Shown here piece by piece: positions 16,590 to 25,311 of a DNA stretch of 64,000 nt (positions within the stretch are counted from its first letter, which is position 1; each line of letters opens with the position of its first letter). Source of the DNA: Hyphomicrobium_A sp963782555 (lineage in GTDB: Bacteria > Pseudomonadota > Alphaproteobacteria > Rhizobiales > Hyphomicrobiaceae); NCBI GenBank assembly GCA_963782555.1, contig CAWAKB010000006.1:1-64000 (forward strand), written 5' to 3'. Made by a program: the position numbers and the translations under genes. Under the pieces are notes generated by a model. The model was not told where the DNA came from, made no database searches, and saw only the letters and a program-made list of their open reading frames with translations.

Positions 16590-19500
16590 ATGGCAAAGAG
16601 AAACGGCGGCAAAGGCAGTGCCGCGCCCAGCAAACCGCAGGCGGCGGCGAAAGGCGCGGCGACATCGAACGCCGTTCCGCCCGCGCCGGCTTCTGCGCCC
16701 GCGGCAAAGCCGGCAGAGCCCTCGCGCGACTGGAGCAAGACGCTGTTCTTGCCCAAGACCGATTTCCCCATGAAGGCGGGGCTGCCGGACCTCGAGCCGC
16801 GCCTGCTGAAACGCTGGGGCGAGATCGGGCTCTATGAGCGCCTGCGTGAAGAGGGCCGCGGCCGCCCGAAGTTCCTGCTGCATGATGGTCCGCCCTACGC
16901 CAACGGCCACATCCACATCGGGCACGCGCTCAACAAGATCCTGAAGGATCTCGTCGTGAAATCGCAGACCATGCTCGGGCACGATTCCAACTACGTGCCC
17001 GGCTGGGACTGCCATGGGCTCCCGATCGAGTGGAAGATCGAGGAGAACTACCGCGCCAAGGGCCGCAACAAGGACGCTGTCCCCATCAACGAGTTCCGCC
17101 GCGAGTGCCGCGAGTTCGCCGAGCATTGGATCGACGTGCAGCGCGAGGAGTTCAAGCGGCTCGGCGTCGTCGGCGACTGGCAGAACCCGTACGTGACCAT
17201 GGACTATGCGGCGGAGTCCGCGATCGCCAACGAGATCATGAAGTTCGCCATGAACGGCACGCTCTATCGCGGTTCCAAGCCTGTCATGTGGTCGGTGGTG
17301 GAGAAGACGGCGCTGGCGGAAGCGGAGGTCGAGTATCAGGACTATCAGTCGGACACCATCTGGGTGAAGTTTCCTATAGTGATCTCACAAAGGGGGTTCG
17401 CGCCCTCAGTCCATCGAGAGCCGGATGAAACACCGACGACGAAAGAGGTGGCAGACCTATTACTACAGTCATCGGCTGTGATTTGGACCACGACCCCTTG
17501 GACAATTCCCGGAAATCGGGCGATCGCTTTGTCGCCAAAGCTTTCATATGGAATATTCGAGGTCGAACGTGCGCCAGAAGGGAATTGGGCAAGGCCCGGC
17601 GATAAATTCGTTCTAGCCGATAACCTCGCTGCCGAGGTTATGAAATCAGCCAATGTTGATTCGTTCCAAAGGCTAGCTTCGGTCCGCCCCGCGGATCTCT
17701 GGGGGACAACCGCTGCTCACCCGCTGCGGGGTAGCGGGTACGAGTTCGACGTTCCTTTTCTCAACGGGGATCACGTAACTGAGGATATCGGAACGGGGTT
17801 CGTCCACACTGCGCCAGGACACGGCACCGACGACTACCAGGTTTGGGTGCAGCATCACCCCGATTTAAAGACGCGCGGCATCGATACGACGATCCCCTTC
17901 ACCGTCGACGCCGATGGCGTCTTCACGGGCGACGCGCCGGGCTTCGAAGGCAAGCGCGTCCTCACCGAGACGGGCGACAAGGGCGACGCCAACGACGCCG
18001 TCATCAAGGCGCTCGTCGAGGCGAATGCGCTGATCGCGCGCGGCCGCCTGAAGCACCAGTACCCACACTCCTGGCGCTCCAAGAAGCCCGTCATCTTCCG
18101 CAACACGCCGCAGTGGTTCATCGCCATGGACAAGCCCCTCAAAGGCGTGCCCAAAAGCGGCAACCAGAGCCTGCGCCAGCTTGCGCTCAAGGCGATCGAG
18201 GAGACCGAGTGGGTGCCGGGCTCGGGCGAGAACCGCATCCGCGGTATGGTCGAGGGGCGCCCCGACTGGGTCGTCTCGCGCCAGCGCGCCTGGGGCGTGC
18301 CCATTACGGTGTTCCGTAACTCGGAGACGGGCGAGGTGATCCCGTCGCCCAAGTTTGCCAAGTCGAAGGAGCTGATCCGACGCATCGCCGACGCCTTCGA
18401 CGACGAGGGCGCCGACGTGTGGTTCGCCGACGACGCGAAAGAGCGCTTTCTCGACGGTCTCGTCGACGACACTGCCGAGTGGGAGCAGGTGCGCGACATC
18501 CTCGACGTGTGGTTCAATTCAGGCTCCACGCACGCTTTCGTCCTCGATGACCCCAAGCACTTTCCGGGCCTGGCCGGCGTCAAACGGCAGCGCGACGGCG
18601 GCAAGGACCGCGTCATGTATCTGGAAGGCTCTGACCAGCACCGCGGCTGGTTCCAGTCCTCGCTGTTGGAATCGTGCGGAACCCGCGCGCGCGCGCCCTA
18701 CGACATCGTGCTGACCCACGGCTTCATCCTCGATGAGAAGGGCGAGGAGAAGATGTCGAAGTCGAAAGGCAACACGCTGTCGCCGCAGGATGTAATGAAG
18801 GCGTCCGGCGCCGACATCCTGCGCCTGTGGGTGGCTTCTGCCGACTACACCGGCGACATCCGCTTTGGCCCGGGCATCGTGCAGGCCTCGGTGGAGGCAT
18901 ATCGCAAGCTGAGGAATACGCTGCGCTGGATGCTGGGCGCGCTCGCGCACTTGAAGCCCGAGGACCGCGTCAAATTCAAGGACATGCGCGATCTGGAGCT
19001 CGAGCGCGTGATGCTGCATCGGTTGACCGAACTCGACGCGGAGGTGCGCGCCGCTTACGCGAGCTATGACTATCGCAAGGTCGTGGCGCTGCTGACGCAC
19101 TTCATGAACGCGGAATTGTCGGCCTTCTATTTCGACATCCGCAAGGACGCGCTCTACTGCGAGCCCTATTCGAGCCTGAAACGCCGCGCCGCACTCACCG
19201 TGATCGACGAGATCTTCTCCGCACTCGTCGCCTGGCTGGCGCCGATCCTGTCGTTCACCGCCGAAGAGGCGTGGCTCGCGCGCGATCCTTCGCGCGAGGG
19301 CTCGGTGCATCTGGAGGCGTTTGCCAACATCGATCCGGCCTGGCGCAACGAGGAGCTCGCCCAGAAATGGGAGCTGGTGCGCGCCGTGCGCCGTGTCGTC
19401 ACCGGAGCTCTGGAGCTGGAGCGGGCCGACAAGCGCATCGGCTCGAGCCTGGAGGCCGCGCCCGACGTCTATGTGGCCGACAAGGAAATGCTGCGCGCGC

Positions 19501-19763
19501 TCGAGGGCGTGGATCTGGCGGAGGTGTCGATCACAAGTGCCGCCCGGCTCATCGCCAAGGTGCCACCCGAGGGGGCATTCACGCTCCCCGACGTGCCGGG
19601 CGTCGGCGTCGTGTCGAAGCGGGCGGAAGGGAGAAAGTGCGCGCGCTCCTGGCGCATTGTCACTGACGTCGGGGCCGACCCCGAGTTCCCCGACCTTTCG
19701 CCGCGCGATGCCGCCGCCGTGCGCGAGTTCGATCAGCGGTCCGCCAAGGGCGAAGCACTATGA
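16590..19763 (+). CDS. ileS: Isoleucyl-tRNA synthetase
   Basis: A 1057-residue class I synthetase. An Ala/Pro-rich N-terminal extension precedes KTLFLPKTDFPMKAGLPDL. The HIGH motif is in ANGHIHIGHALNKI and the KMSKS loop in EEKMSKSKGN. The CP1 editing domain (about residues 240-430) includes AVIWTTTPWTIPGNRAIALS. DNA at about 17365-17860, inside this domain, is visibly AT-richer and uses codons (TTA, CTA, ATA) rare in the flanks. The zinc-ribbon cysteines at the C-terminus are mostly lost, as in other alphaproteobacteria. An in-frame ATG at 16548 exists but its site is too close. Its stop overlaps the lspA start. Confidence 0.95.
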   Translation: MAKRNGGKGSAAPSKPQAAAKGAATSNAVPPAPASAPAAKPAEPSRDWSKTLFLPKTDFPMKAGLPDLEPRLLKRWGEIGLYERLREEGRGRPKFLLHDGPPYANGHIHIGHALNKILKDLVVKSQTMLGHDSNYVPGWDCHGLPIEWKIEENYRAKGRNKDAVPINEFRRECREFAEHWIDVQREEFKRLGVVGDWQNPYVTMDYAAESAIANEIMKFAMNGTLYRGSKPVMWSVVEKTALAEAEVEYQDYQSDTIWVKFPIVISQRGFAPSVHREPDETPTTKEVADLLLQSSAVIWTTTPWTIPGNRAIALSPKLSYGIFEVERAPEGNWARPGDKFVLADNLAAEVMKSANVDSFQRLASVRPADLWGTTAAHPLRGSGYEFDVPFLNGDHVTEDIGTGFVHTAPGHGTDDYQVWVQHHPDLKTRGIDTTIPFTVDADGVFTGDAPGFEGKRVLTETGDKGDANDAVIKALVEANALIARGRLKHQYPHSWRSKKPVIFRNTPQWFIAMDKPLKGVPKSGNQSLRQLALKAIEETEWVPGSGENRIRGMVEGRPDWVVSRQRAWGVPITVFRNSETGEVIPSPKFAKSKELIRRIADAFDDEGADVWFADDAKERFLDGLVDDTAEWEQVRDILDVWFNSGSTHAFVLDDPKHFPGLAGVKRQRDGGKDRVMYLEGSDQHRGWFQSSLLESCGTRARAPYDIVLTHGFILDEKGEEKMSKSKGNTLSPQDVMKASGADILRLWVASADYTGDIRFGPGIVQASVEAYRKLRNTLRWMLGALAHLKPEDRVKFKDMRDLELERVMLHRLTELDAEVRAAYASYDYRKVVALLTHFMNAELSAFYFDIRKDALYCEPYSSLKRRAALTVIDEIFSALVAWLAPILSFTAEEAWLARDPSREGSVHLEAFANIDPAWRNEELAQKWELVRAVRRVVTGALELERADKRIGSSLEAAPDVYVADKEMLRALEGVDLAEVSITSAARLIAKVPPEGAFTLPDVPGVGVVSKRAEGRKCARSWRIVTDVGADPEFPDLSPRDAAAVREFDQRSAKGEAL

Positions 19764-20287
19764 CCGGCGCCGTATCGGCCCGGGGCTGGCTCTGGGGGCC
19801 CCACTCGTGGCTGGGCCTCACCATTGCGCTCGCCGCGCTCGTGCTCGATCAGGCGAGCAAGTGGTGGATGCTCGACGTCTACCGCATCGCCGAACGCGGG
19901 CGGATCGCCGTGACCCCCTTCCTCGACTTCGTCTACGTCCGCAATATTGGGATCAGCTACAGCCTGTTCGACCAGGACAGCTACCAAGGCCAGCTCATGC
20001 TGGCGGCCTTCGGAGGCCTGGCGAGCCTGGCTTTGTGGGTCTGGCTGGCGCGAGGCGCTGCCAACCGGCTGATGGCCGCGAGTCTGGGCCTGATCATGGG
20101 GGGCGCGCTCGGCAACGCCATCGATCGCGTGCGGCTCGGGGGGGTTGCCGATTTCTTCTCCCTGCACGCCTTGGGCTACTATTGGTACGTGTTCAACATC
20201 GCTGACGTGGCGATTGTTGCTGGGGTCGTGGGCCTGCTGTATGACTCCTTCCTGGCGAGTCGCAAAGACGCCGCAAAGCCGTTGTAG
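19760..20287 (+). CDS. lspA: Lipoprotein signal peptidase
   Basis: A 175-residue inner-membrane aspartic protease that cleaves the signal peptide of diacylglyceryl-modified prolipoproteins. Four helices are visible. The conserved segments are LVLDQASKWW, VRNIGISYSLF, GALGNAIDRV (first catalytic Asp) and FNIADVAI (second catalytic Asp). It overlaps ileS by four bases (ATGA), so the two are translationally coupled. Confidence 0.95.
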   Translation: MTGAVSARGWLWGPHSWLGLTIALAALVLDQASKWWMLDVYRIAERGRIAVTPFLDFVYVRNIGISYSLFDQDSYQGQLMLAAFGGLASLALWVWLARGAANRLMAASLGLIMGGALGNAIDRVRLGGVADFFSLHALGYYWYVFNIADVAIVAGVVGLLYDSFLASRKDAAKPL

Positions 20288-20367
20288 CCCAGTAAATTAG
20301 GCGTCGGCGCTGCGCCAGTGCTTGATCCGGGCCGACGAGTCGCCACGGGGAATGCACGGGGGTTATC

Positions 20368-20838
20368 ATGTCGCCTGGAGCCCATCGTCCGAAGGGAATT
20401 CTGCTGCTGTCTGCGCTGTGCCTCGCGCTGGGCGCGGCCGGTTGCTCCATGGACGACGTGCAGTTCAACGGCGGAATCTTCAATGCCGTCGGTCTCTCGG
20501 ATGAGGCCAAGGCCAAGTCGAAATCGGGCGATCCCAAGCTCGCCGCGCGCGCGCCGCTCGTCGTTCCTCCGACACTCGACAATCTTCCGAAGCCGGGAGA
20601 GGAGCCGACGGCCCCGCCCGGTGCCCTTGCCGAGATCAAGGATCCGGACGTGGCCAAGCAGGCCTCCAAGAAAGACTTGGAGCGCCAGCAGGCCGCGTAC
20701 TGCAGGGAGCACTACGAGATCCCCAAGCAGAGGGGCGACGATTCGGCGGACTCCGCCGAAGGGCCGTTGGGGCCGTGCCGTCCGTCGGTGCTGAACGCGA
20801 TCAAGAAGTGGAACTCCGCCGACGACGACAGCGAATAG
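20368..20838 (+). CDS. Lipoprotein of unknown function, downstream of lspA
   Basis: A 156-residue protein with a lipoprotein signal (KGILLLSALCLALGAAGC; lipobox LGAAGC). The mature part is polar, with RAPLVVPPTLDNLPKPGEE, a motif similar in kind to the R-x-PL-x-x-PP segment of DUF3035 (BamF) lipoproteins that often follow lspA in alphaproteobacteria. Two further cysteines (YCREHYE, GPCRPS) may form a disulfide. The BamF link is only suggestive. Confidence 0.65.
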   Translation: MSPGAHRPKGILLLSALCLALGAAGCSMDDVQFNGGIFNAVGLSDEAKAKSKSGDPKLAARAPLVVPPTLDNLPKPGEEPTAPPGALAEIKDPDVAKQASKKDLERQQAAYCREHYEIPKQRGDDSADSAEGPLGPCRPSVLNAIKKWNSADDDSE

Positions 20839-21040
20839 CGCCGGCCATGGTGCTTGCGGCTGCCCGTTTGAGGGTTCGCTCCCGGTTGCAGAAGATGGCT
20901 CCTTGCGCGCATAAAGCATAAGTCGCGCTGATCCCGCCCATAGGAAAAATTCGGTTGCCCATATGGGATCGCCTCCGTATATCCGCTGGCGGGGAAGGAG
21001 GGGTTTGTCTCTCCTAATCTCCGCTCAAGGAGGAAACATC

Positions 21041-21130
21041 ATGAAAATCTGGAACAAGCCGCAAGTGCGTGAGCAGGAAGTCGGCCTCGAGGTTACGAGC
21101 TATCTGCCGGCCGAGATCGACATCATCTAA
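21041..21130 (+). CDS. pqqA: PqqA, precursor peptide of pyrroloquinoline quinone
   Basis: A 29-residue peptide, MKIWNKPQVREQEVGLEVTS then YLPAEIDII. Glu17 and Tyr21 sit in the Glu-x-x-x-Tyr spacing that PqqE crosslinks to build PQQ, and the context GLEVTSY...AEID closely resembles PqqA of Methylobacterium. AAGGAGGA at 21028-21035 gives ideal spacing to the ATG, and a strong terminator follows at 21151-21190, so it is a complete one-gene unit. None of pqqB, C, D or E is in the window. Recognition of the family is confident; whether it is the main or an extra copy is unknown. Confidence 0.85.
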   Translation: MKIWNKPQVREQEVGLEVTSYLPAEIDII

Positions 21131-21150
21131 CTGCCGATTTCTGCGACACC

Positions 21151-21190
21151 GCAATGCGGCGGCCGAGCCCTCGGCCGCCGCAATGCTTTT
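21151..21190 (+). terminator. Intrinsic terminator of pqqA
   Basis: GCAATGCGGCGGCCGAG and CTCGGCCGCCGCAATGC form a 17-bp stem with one mismatch and a very short loop, then TTTT. It lies 21 bases after the pqqA stop and separates it from the convergent response-regulator gene. Confidence 0.8.
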
Positions 21191-21210
21191 GACGCAATGT
21201 TTCGTGCCCC

Positions 21211-21834
21211 TCAACTGCTCGTCATGTCCTCTAGCCGCATCGCCAGGCGCACGAGGTCGGCGAGATTACGCGCTCCCGTCTTTTCCATGACCCAGGCCCG
21301 GTAGGTCTCGACCGTGCGGGGGCTGATGCCCAGCTCTTGGGCGATCTCCTTGTTGGAGTAGCCCTTGACGGCGAGGTCCATGACCTGGCGCTGGCGCACC
21401 GACAATTCGCCGACGCGGACCGCGAACTCCTGCAGCGTATCCTCGTGCGCCTTCTTGCGCCGCGCCTCGTCGAGCGCGCTTTCGATGCTCTCAAGCAGGG
21501 TCTGATCGTCGAACGGCTTCTCCAGAAAATCGTGCGCGCCCGCTTTCACGGCGGCAACCGCCATCGCGATGTCGCCATGGCCAGTGATCAGGATGAGCGG
21601 GATCCGTGCCTGCTGCTCGGCGAGCAGACGCTGCAGGTCGAGCCCGGATAGCCCCGGCATCTTCACATCCGAGACCACGCACGCCGGCTGCAAACCCTGC
21701 TCCATGTGGTCCAGGAACTCCTCGGCTGAGCCGAAGCTCGACACTTGGAACTCGTGGTTCTCCAAGAGCAGCCCGACGGAGTCGCGCACGGCCTCGTCAT
21801 CGTCGATCAGACAGACCTGGTCGATTTCGCTCAT
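21211..21834 (-). CDS. FixJ/LuxR-family response regulator
   Basis: A 207-residue two-domain regulator. The receiver has the acidic pocket LIDDDEA, phosphoacceptor Asp56 in VVSDVKMPG, ILITGHGDIAMAVAAVKAGA and the Lys in FLEKPF. The output domain is a LuxR/FixJ helix-turn-helix (LSVRQRQVMDLAVKGYSNKE, ELGISPRTVETYRAWVMEK). GAGGTGAG precedes the ATG, which overlaps the stop of the kinase at 21831 by four bases, so the pair is coupled. The targets are not known; the convergent pqqA neighbour is not evidence of control. Confidence 0.9.
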   Translation of the reverse strand: MSEIDQVCLIDDDEAVRDSVGLLLENHEFQVSSFGSAEEFLDHMEQGLQPACVVSDVKMPGLSGLDLQRLLAEQQARIPLILITGHGDIAMAVAAVKAGAHDFLEKPFDDQTLLESIESALDEARRKKAHEDTLQEFAVRVGELSVRQRQVMDLAVKGYSNKEIAQELGISPRTVETYRAWVMEKTGARNLADLVRLAMRLEDMTSS

Positions 21835-23471
21835 GATCTCACCTCTTGAACCGTTCGTAGCGTGAAGCGGACGACGGCGCCGCTGGCGCTGTCGTCGATT
21901 GAGAGCCGGCCGCCGTGTGCCTCGACGATGGAGCGCGACAGAGCAAGGCCGAGACCGAGCCCGTTGCGCTTGGTCGAACGGGAGGGCCCGACCGAGGCCA
22001 CCTTGAAGGCGTGGGGAAAGCCTGGTCCGGTGTCGGCGACGCTTATCTCCACGAAGCCCGGCGCCTGCGATGTCGCCGCGATTGAGATGGTGCCACGGGT
22101 GGCGCGCCCCTCGCCCTCGATCGCCTCGATGGCGTTCCACAGCAGGTTCAAGAGCACTTGCTCAACCTGGAGCAGATCGGCGAGGACGAGCGGCAGCTCC
22201 TTCGGGATGCGCGTCTTGATCTCGACCTTGCCGCGCGGGAGGTTGGGCTCCAAGAGATCGATCGTCTCGCGCACGATGCGCTGGACGCTCTGCGGTGCAA
22301 TCTCGCTGCGGCCCAGCCGTATCAAATCGCGCAGGCTCTTGATGATGGCGGCGGTGCGCTCCACCTGCGCCACCGCCTTGGCGGCTGCATCGATGGCGGC
22401 CTCGCGGCTGCCGGTGCCGGTCTCCATGTAGCGCTTCACGAGCCGCGTGTAGTTGGAGATGGCGGTCAGCGGCTGGTTGATCTCATGCGCGATCGAGGTT
22501 GCGAACTCGCCCATGCTGCCGAGCCGCGAGATGCGGCTTACCGCCTCCTGGTTGAGCCAGAGCTGCCGCTCGGCGCGCCGGCGCTCGCTCACCACCACGC
22601 CGATCGCGAGGCCCGTCAAGGCAAGAACCAGCATCAGCGCCTGCAGAGAGGTGACGCTGGCGGCTTTCTCCTGCGTGAGCAGAAGCCCGACAACGACCCC
22701 GATCTGCGCCAGCACGAGGCCCAGGGTGGCGCCCTCCAGTCCCTTGCGCAGGCCCATCCAGACGATGGGCACGAAAAGCACGTAGAACAGGCGCAGGTGC
22801 GCACCGCCGACGAGTCCGAAAATCAGGAAGAGGGCCAGAAGAATCGCAAGCGCCTGCAGCAGGCTCTCGAGCGACAGCCGGGGCGGTTTGCCGGCCGCGG
22901 CATAGACGAGTAGGAACGGCGTCACCACCGCGATGCCAATGAGGTCGCCGATCCAGTAGCGCACGAGCGCCCACTGGGCATCGGCGCCGGGGAGATGGCC
23001 TGTGGCGACCAGCAGCCCCACATAGGACAACGCGACGAGCCCAGTGGCCAACATTGCGGTGCCCATCAGCAAAACCATGTCGCGCATGCTGCCAAGCGCG
23101 GCGTCAAAGCGCGTCTTGGGGTGCAACAGGACCGACAGCGCCGCCGCATATCCGGCGCCGCTCAGCCCGGCGGCTGCGAGCCTGATCCACCACGGCAGTG
23201 CAAAGTCGAGGACGAGCAGGTCTGCGAGCAGCGGGGCCACGAAGAGCAGGGGCAAGAAACGCCCCCCGAACAACAGAATGAACGCCCAGGCGAGGCCGAC
23301 GCTCGGGTTCCAGGGCGTTATACCGATCTGCGTGTAGGGAAAGATCAGGCTCGCCCAGTCAAGGACGATATAGCAGAGGACGAACGCCAGGCCCGCCGCC
23401 AAGACCGGCAGCCGAAAGGTGCCGGCGATGGGGGCCGGGGCCATGACGCTGTCGGCGACGTGCCTGTCCAT
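21831..23471 (-). CDS. MASE1-domain sensor histidine kinase, FixL-like catalytic core
   Basis: A 546-residue membrane kinase. Residues about 15-300 form a polytopic MASE1-type sensor (eight or so hydrophobic helices; WNPSVGLAWAFILLFGG, YWIGDLIGIAVVTPFLLV). The DHp helix has His329 in TSIAHEINQPLTAISNY, the FixL/DctB type. The ATPase domain has N-box NLLWNAIEAIEG and G-boxes SVADTGPGF and GLGLALSRSIVEAHGG. Start 23471 (MDRHVADSV) is chosen because it lies just before the first helix. Cotranscribed with the FixJ-type regulator. The signal is unknown. Confidence 0.85.
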   Translation of the reverse strand: MDRHVADSVMAPAPIAGTFRLPVLAAGLAFVLCYIVLDWASLIFPYTQIGITPWNPSVGLAWAFILLFGGRFLPLLFVAPLLADLLVLDFALPWWIRLAAAGLSGAGYAAALSVLLHPKTRFDAALGSMRDMVLLMGTAMLATGLVALSYVGLLVATGHLPGADAQWALVRYWIGDLIGIAVVTPFLLVYAAAGKPPRLSLESLLQALAILLALFLIFGLVGGAHLRLFYVLFVPIVWMGLRKGLEGATLGLVLAQIGVVVGLLLTQEKAASVTSLQALMLVLALTGLAIGVVVSERRRAERQLWLNQEAVSRISRLGSMGEFATSIAHEINQPLTAISNYTRLVKRYMETGTGSREAAIDAAAKAVAQVERTAAIIKSLRDLIRLGRSEIAPQSVQRIVRETIDLLEPNLPRGKVEIKTRIPKELPLVLADLLQVEQVLLNLLWNAIEAIEGEGRATRGTISIAATSQAPGFVEISVADTGPGFPHAFKVASVGPSRSTKRNGLGLGLALSRSIVEAHGGRLSIDDSASGAVVRFTLRTVQEVRS

Positions 23472-23566
23472 TCCACTCTCATAACCCCCGTCGGCTGCGA
23501 GACTACCCCGTATTCTTACGGATGGCGACGCCCGACGGGGAAGGCGCGGGACTGCAAGCGGCACCC

Positions 23567-23872
23567 CTACGTTTTGCCGCCTTTCGTATCCTTGGCGAAG
23601 TTGCCCTCCACGCGCGCCATCCACCGTTCGAACGAATGGCGCAGCACGTCGACATCGAGGCGGACGCCTTCCACGACCTCTGCGGGCTCGTCCTTGGCCG
23701 CATCGAGCTTGCGGCTGATTTCGGCATGGCTTTGGAGCATGTCCTGCCAATCCTTGTGCGCCGCGCCGGCAAGCTCGCCGGGTGCGCCGGGCGAGGCTCT
23801 TGCCGCGCGTATGCGCTGCTCGAGCTCGTCGAGCTTGCGTCTGGTCTCCTCCACGATCGGGTTCTGGCTCAT
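23567..23872 (-). CDS. Hypothetical helical protein, 101 residues
   Basis: Starts MSQNPIVEETRRKLDELEQRI. It is highly charged and predicted helical throughout, with heptad-like spacing, and ends FAKDTKGGKT. It has no signal peptide or membrane segment. It lies 95 bases upstream of the kinase gene on the same strand and could share its transcript. I do not recognise a family. Confidence 0.55.
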   Translation of the reverse strand: MSQNPIVEETRRKLDELEQRIRAARASPGAPGELAGAAHKDWQDMLQSHAEISRKLDAAKDEPAEVVEGVRLDVDVLRHSFERWMARVEGNFAKDTKGGKT

Positions 23873-24186
23873 TGGGCTCTCCGGGGCTCTCGCGGTTGTC
23901 GCCTTGTGCCTCACCCTAGAGCGCAGCACCTGCCAGATAGTCAAGGGTGGTGGCCCACTTGGTCGGCTGCAGGATGGCCGCGCCGGAGCAAAATTGCGCG
24001 GCGACTGCGCGGTGTCGGGTCGGCAATGTGACGAATGCGCCTAAAATTGTCACAGCGGAATCCTTTGGTGTGGAGCATCGCATCTGCGACTTCCGATTGA
24101 CGCAAACGTAAGGAATCGAAGCCTAATTCAAAGGCGCGTACCTCTGCGTACCCGAAGTCCATCAAGCCACCCAATGGAGGATTGTT
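23873..24186. other. Divergent intergenic region
   Basis: About 310 bases between the divergent genes at 23872 and 24187. It presumably contains both promoters. No perfect operator, riboswitch or EcfG-type element could be identified by eye. GGAGGATTG just before 24187 is the ribosome-binding site of that gene. Confidence 0.4.
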
Positions 24187-24429
24187 ATGCGTCGAACCTT
24201 GTTGCTCGGTGCCGCCCTTGCGCTCGCGAGCCCACTACTGCTGGGTCAGGCCACGGCCGCCGGCACGTCCGTGCCGCACATGCAAGCGGTGCAGTCGGCC
24301 GCTGCCGGCGCGATCGTAGAAAAGGCTGGCTGGCGCCGCCACTGCGTGCGCTGGGGCCGCCGCTGCACCTATCGCTGGGGCCTCGGCACGTGGCGTTTTC
24401 GCCGCTGCATGCGCCGCCACGGCTGCTGA
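24187..24429 (+). CDS. Small secreted Arg/Trp/Cys-rich protein
   Basis: An 80-residue protein with a clear signal peptide (MRRTLLLGAALALASPLLLG, cleavage probably after ATA near residue 24). After a short linker the last 32 residues are strongly basic and aromatic with four cysteines (HCVRWGRRCTYRWG, then WRFRRCMRRHGC). Such a composition suggests a disulfide-stabilised cationic mini-protein in the periplasm or outside. GGAGG lies upstream and a strong terminator follows, so it is monocistronic. No family is recognised with confidence. Confidence 0.7.
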   Translation: MRRTLLLGAALALASPLLLGQATAAGTSVPHMQAVQSAAAGAIVEKAGWRRHCVRWGRRCTYRWGLGTWRFRRCMRRHGC

Positions 24430-24454
24430 CGCAGTCAGGTGTGTCGCAATAAAA

Positions 24455-24497
24455 CATGGGCGCTCCCTTCAACGGGGGGCGCCCGTGATGCTTTTTT
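24455..24497 (+). terminator. Intrinsic terminator after the small secreted protein gene
   Basis: CATGGGCGCTCCC pairs with GGGGGCGCCCGTG around a short TTCAAC loop, and TTTTTT follows at 24492-24497. This is one of the cleanest intrinsic terminators in the window. Confidence 0.85.
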
Positions 24498-24697
24498 GAG
24501 CTTGGGCAACCCCGTTGAAGTGTTGCCGTTCGGCCTCTGCTCTCCTTGATGGCCGCTGGCGCCATATTTGCCGGCCCGGCGCCTAACTTTTTCCAGCACC
24601 GACAAAATATCGCCCCGGATGCGTGCGCTTCTTGGCGGGCGGGGATTGCACCAACTGTTTTCTGTCTCAAAGCGCCATAGGCGCCGGAGGTGTGCCC

Positions 24698-25222
24698 GTG
24701 TTTAGCGTCGACTCCAATTCCAAGACCGATCTCAATCATTCCAAGCTCAGCGCCGGGCGCGGCCCAGCGCCTCGTCCCGGTCCGTCTTCGTTCGAGCCCG
24801 TGGCATCGACGGCGACGACGGCCGGCACGTCCGTCATCGGCAACGACCTCACCCTGCTCGGCGAGAAGATCACCATCATCTCGCAGAACAAGCTGCAGGT
24901 GGACGGGCACGTGCGCGGCAACGTCCACGGCAAGCAGGTGCTGATCACCGAGCAGGGCTCGGTCGTTGGCATGGTCTGCGCCGAGAAGATCGAGGTGCGC
25001 GGCGGCGTGCGCGGTTCCATCCGTGCCGTGACCGTGACGCTGCATTCGACCGCCCAGGTCGAAGGCGACATCATGCATCAGACGTTGGGCATTTCCGAAG
25101 GCGCCAAGTTCGACGGCCGCGTACGCCGCTCCAGCGACACCGCCGAGCTCATGCCGGTGCTCGACCCTGAGGCCATAGCGTCCGCCGAGCACAGCACGGA
25201 CACTGAGACGGCCATGGCCTGA
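24698..25222 (+). CDS. Bactofilin (polymer-forming cytoskeletal protein)
   Basis: A 174-residue bactofilin (DUF583). A disordered N-terminal tail of about 45 residues leads into a right-handed beta-helix core beginning TSVIGNDLTLLGEKITI and running through LQVDGHVRGNVHGKQVLITE, MVCAEKIEVRGGVRGSI and AQVEGDIMHQTLGISEGAKF. The start is a GTG at 24698, 7 bases after GGAGG; upstream in-frame codons lack a site. Bactofilins polymerise without nucleotide and scaffold envelope proteins. No peptidase or peptidoglycan enzyme is adjacent. Confidence 0.85.
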   Translation: MFSVDSNSKTDLNHSKLSAGRGPAPRPGPSSFEPVASTATTAGTSVIGNDLTLLGEKITIISQNKLQVDGHVRGNVHGKQVLITEQGSVVGMVCAEKIEVRGGVRGSIRAVTVTLHSTAQVEGDIMHQTLGISEGAKFDGRVRRSSDTAELMPVLDPEAIASAEHSTDTETAMA

Positions 25223-25311
25223 GCGAGCGGCGGAAACAGCCCGGCCCTTCGACTGGCACACCGTGCTGCCTCGACAGCGCGCGCCGTGCGGGTCGTGAAG
25301 AGAGCACACGC

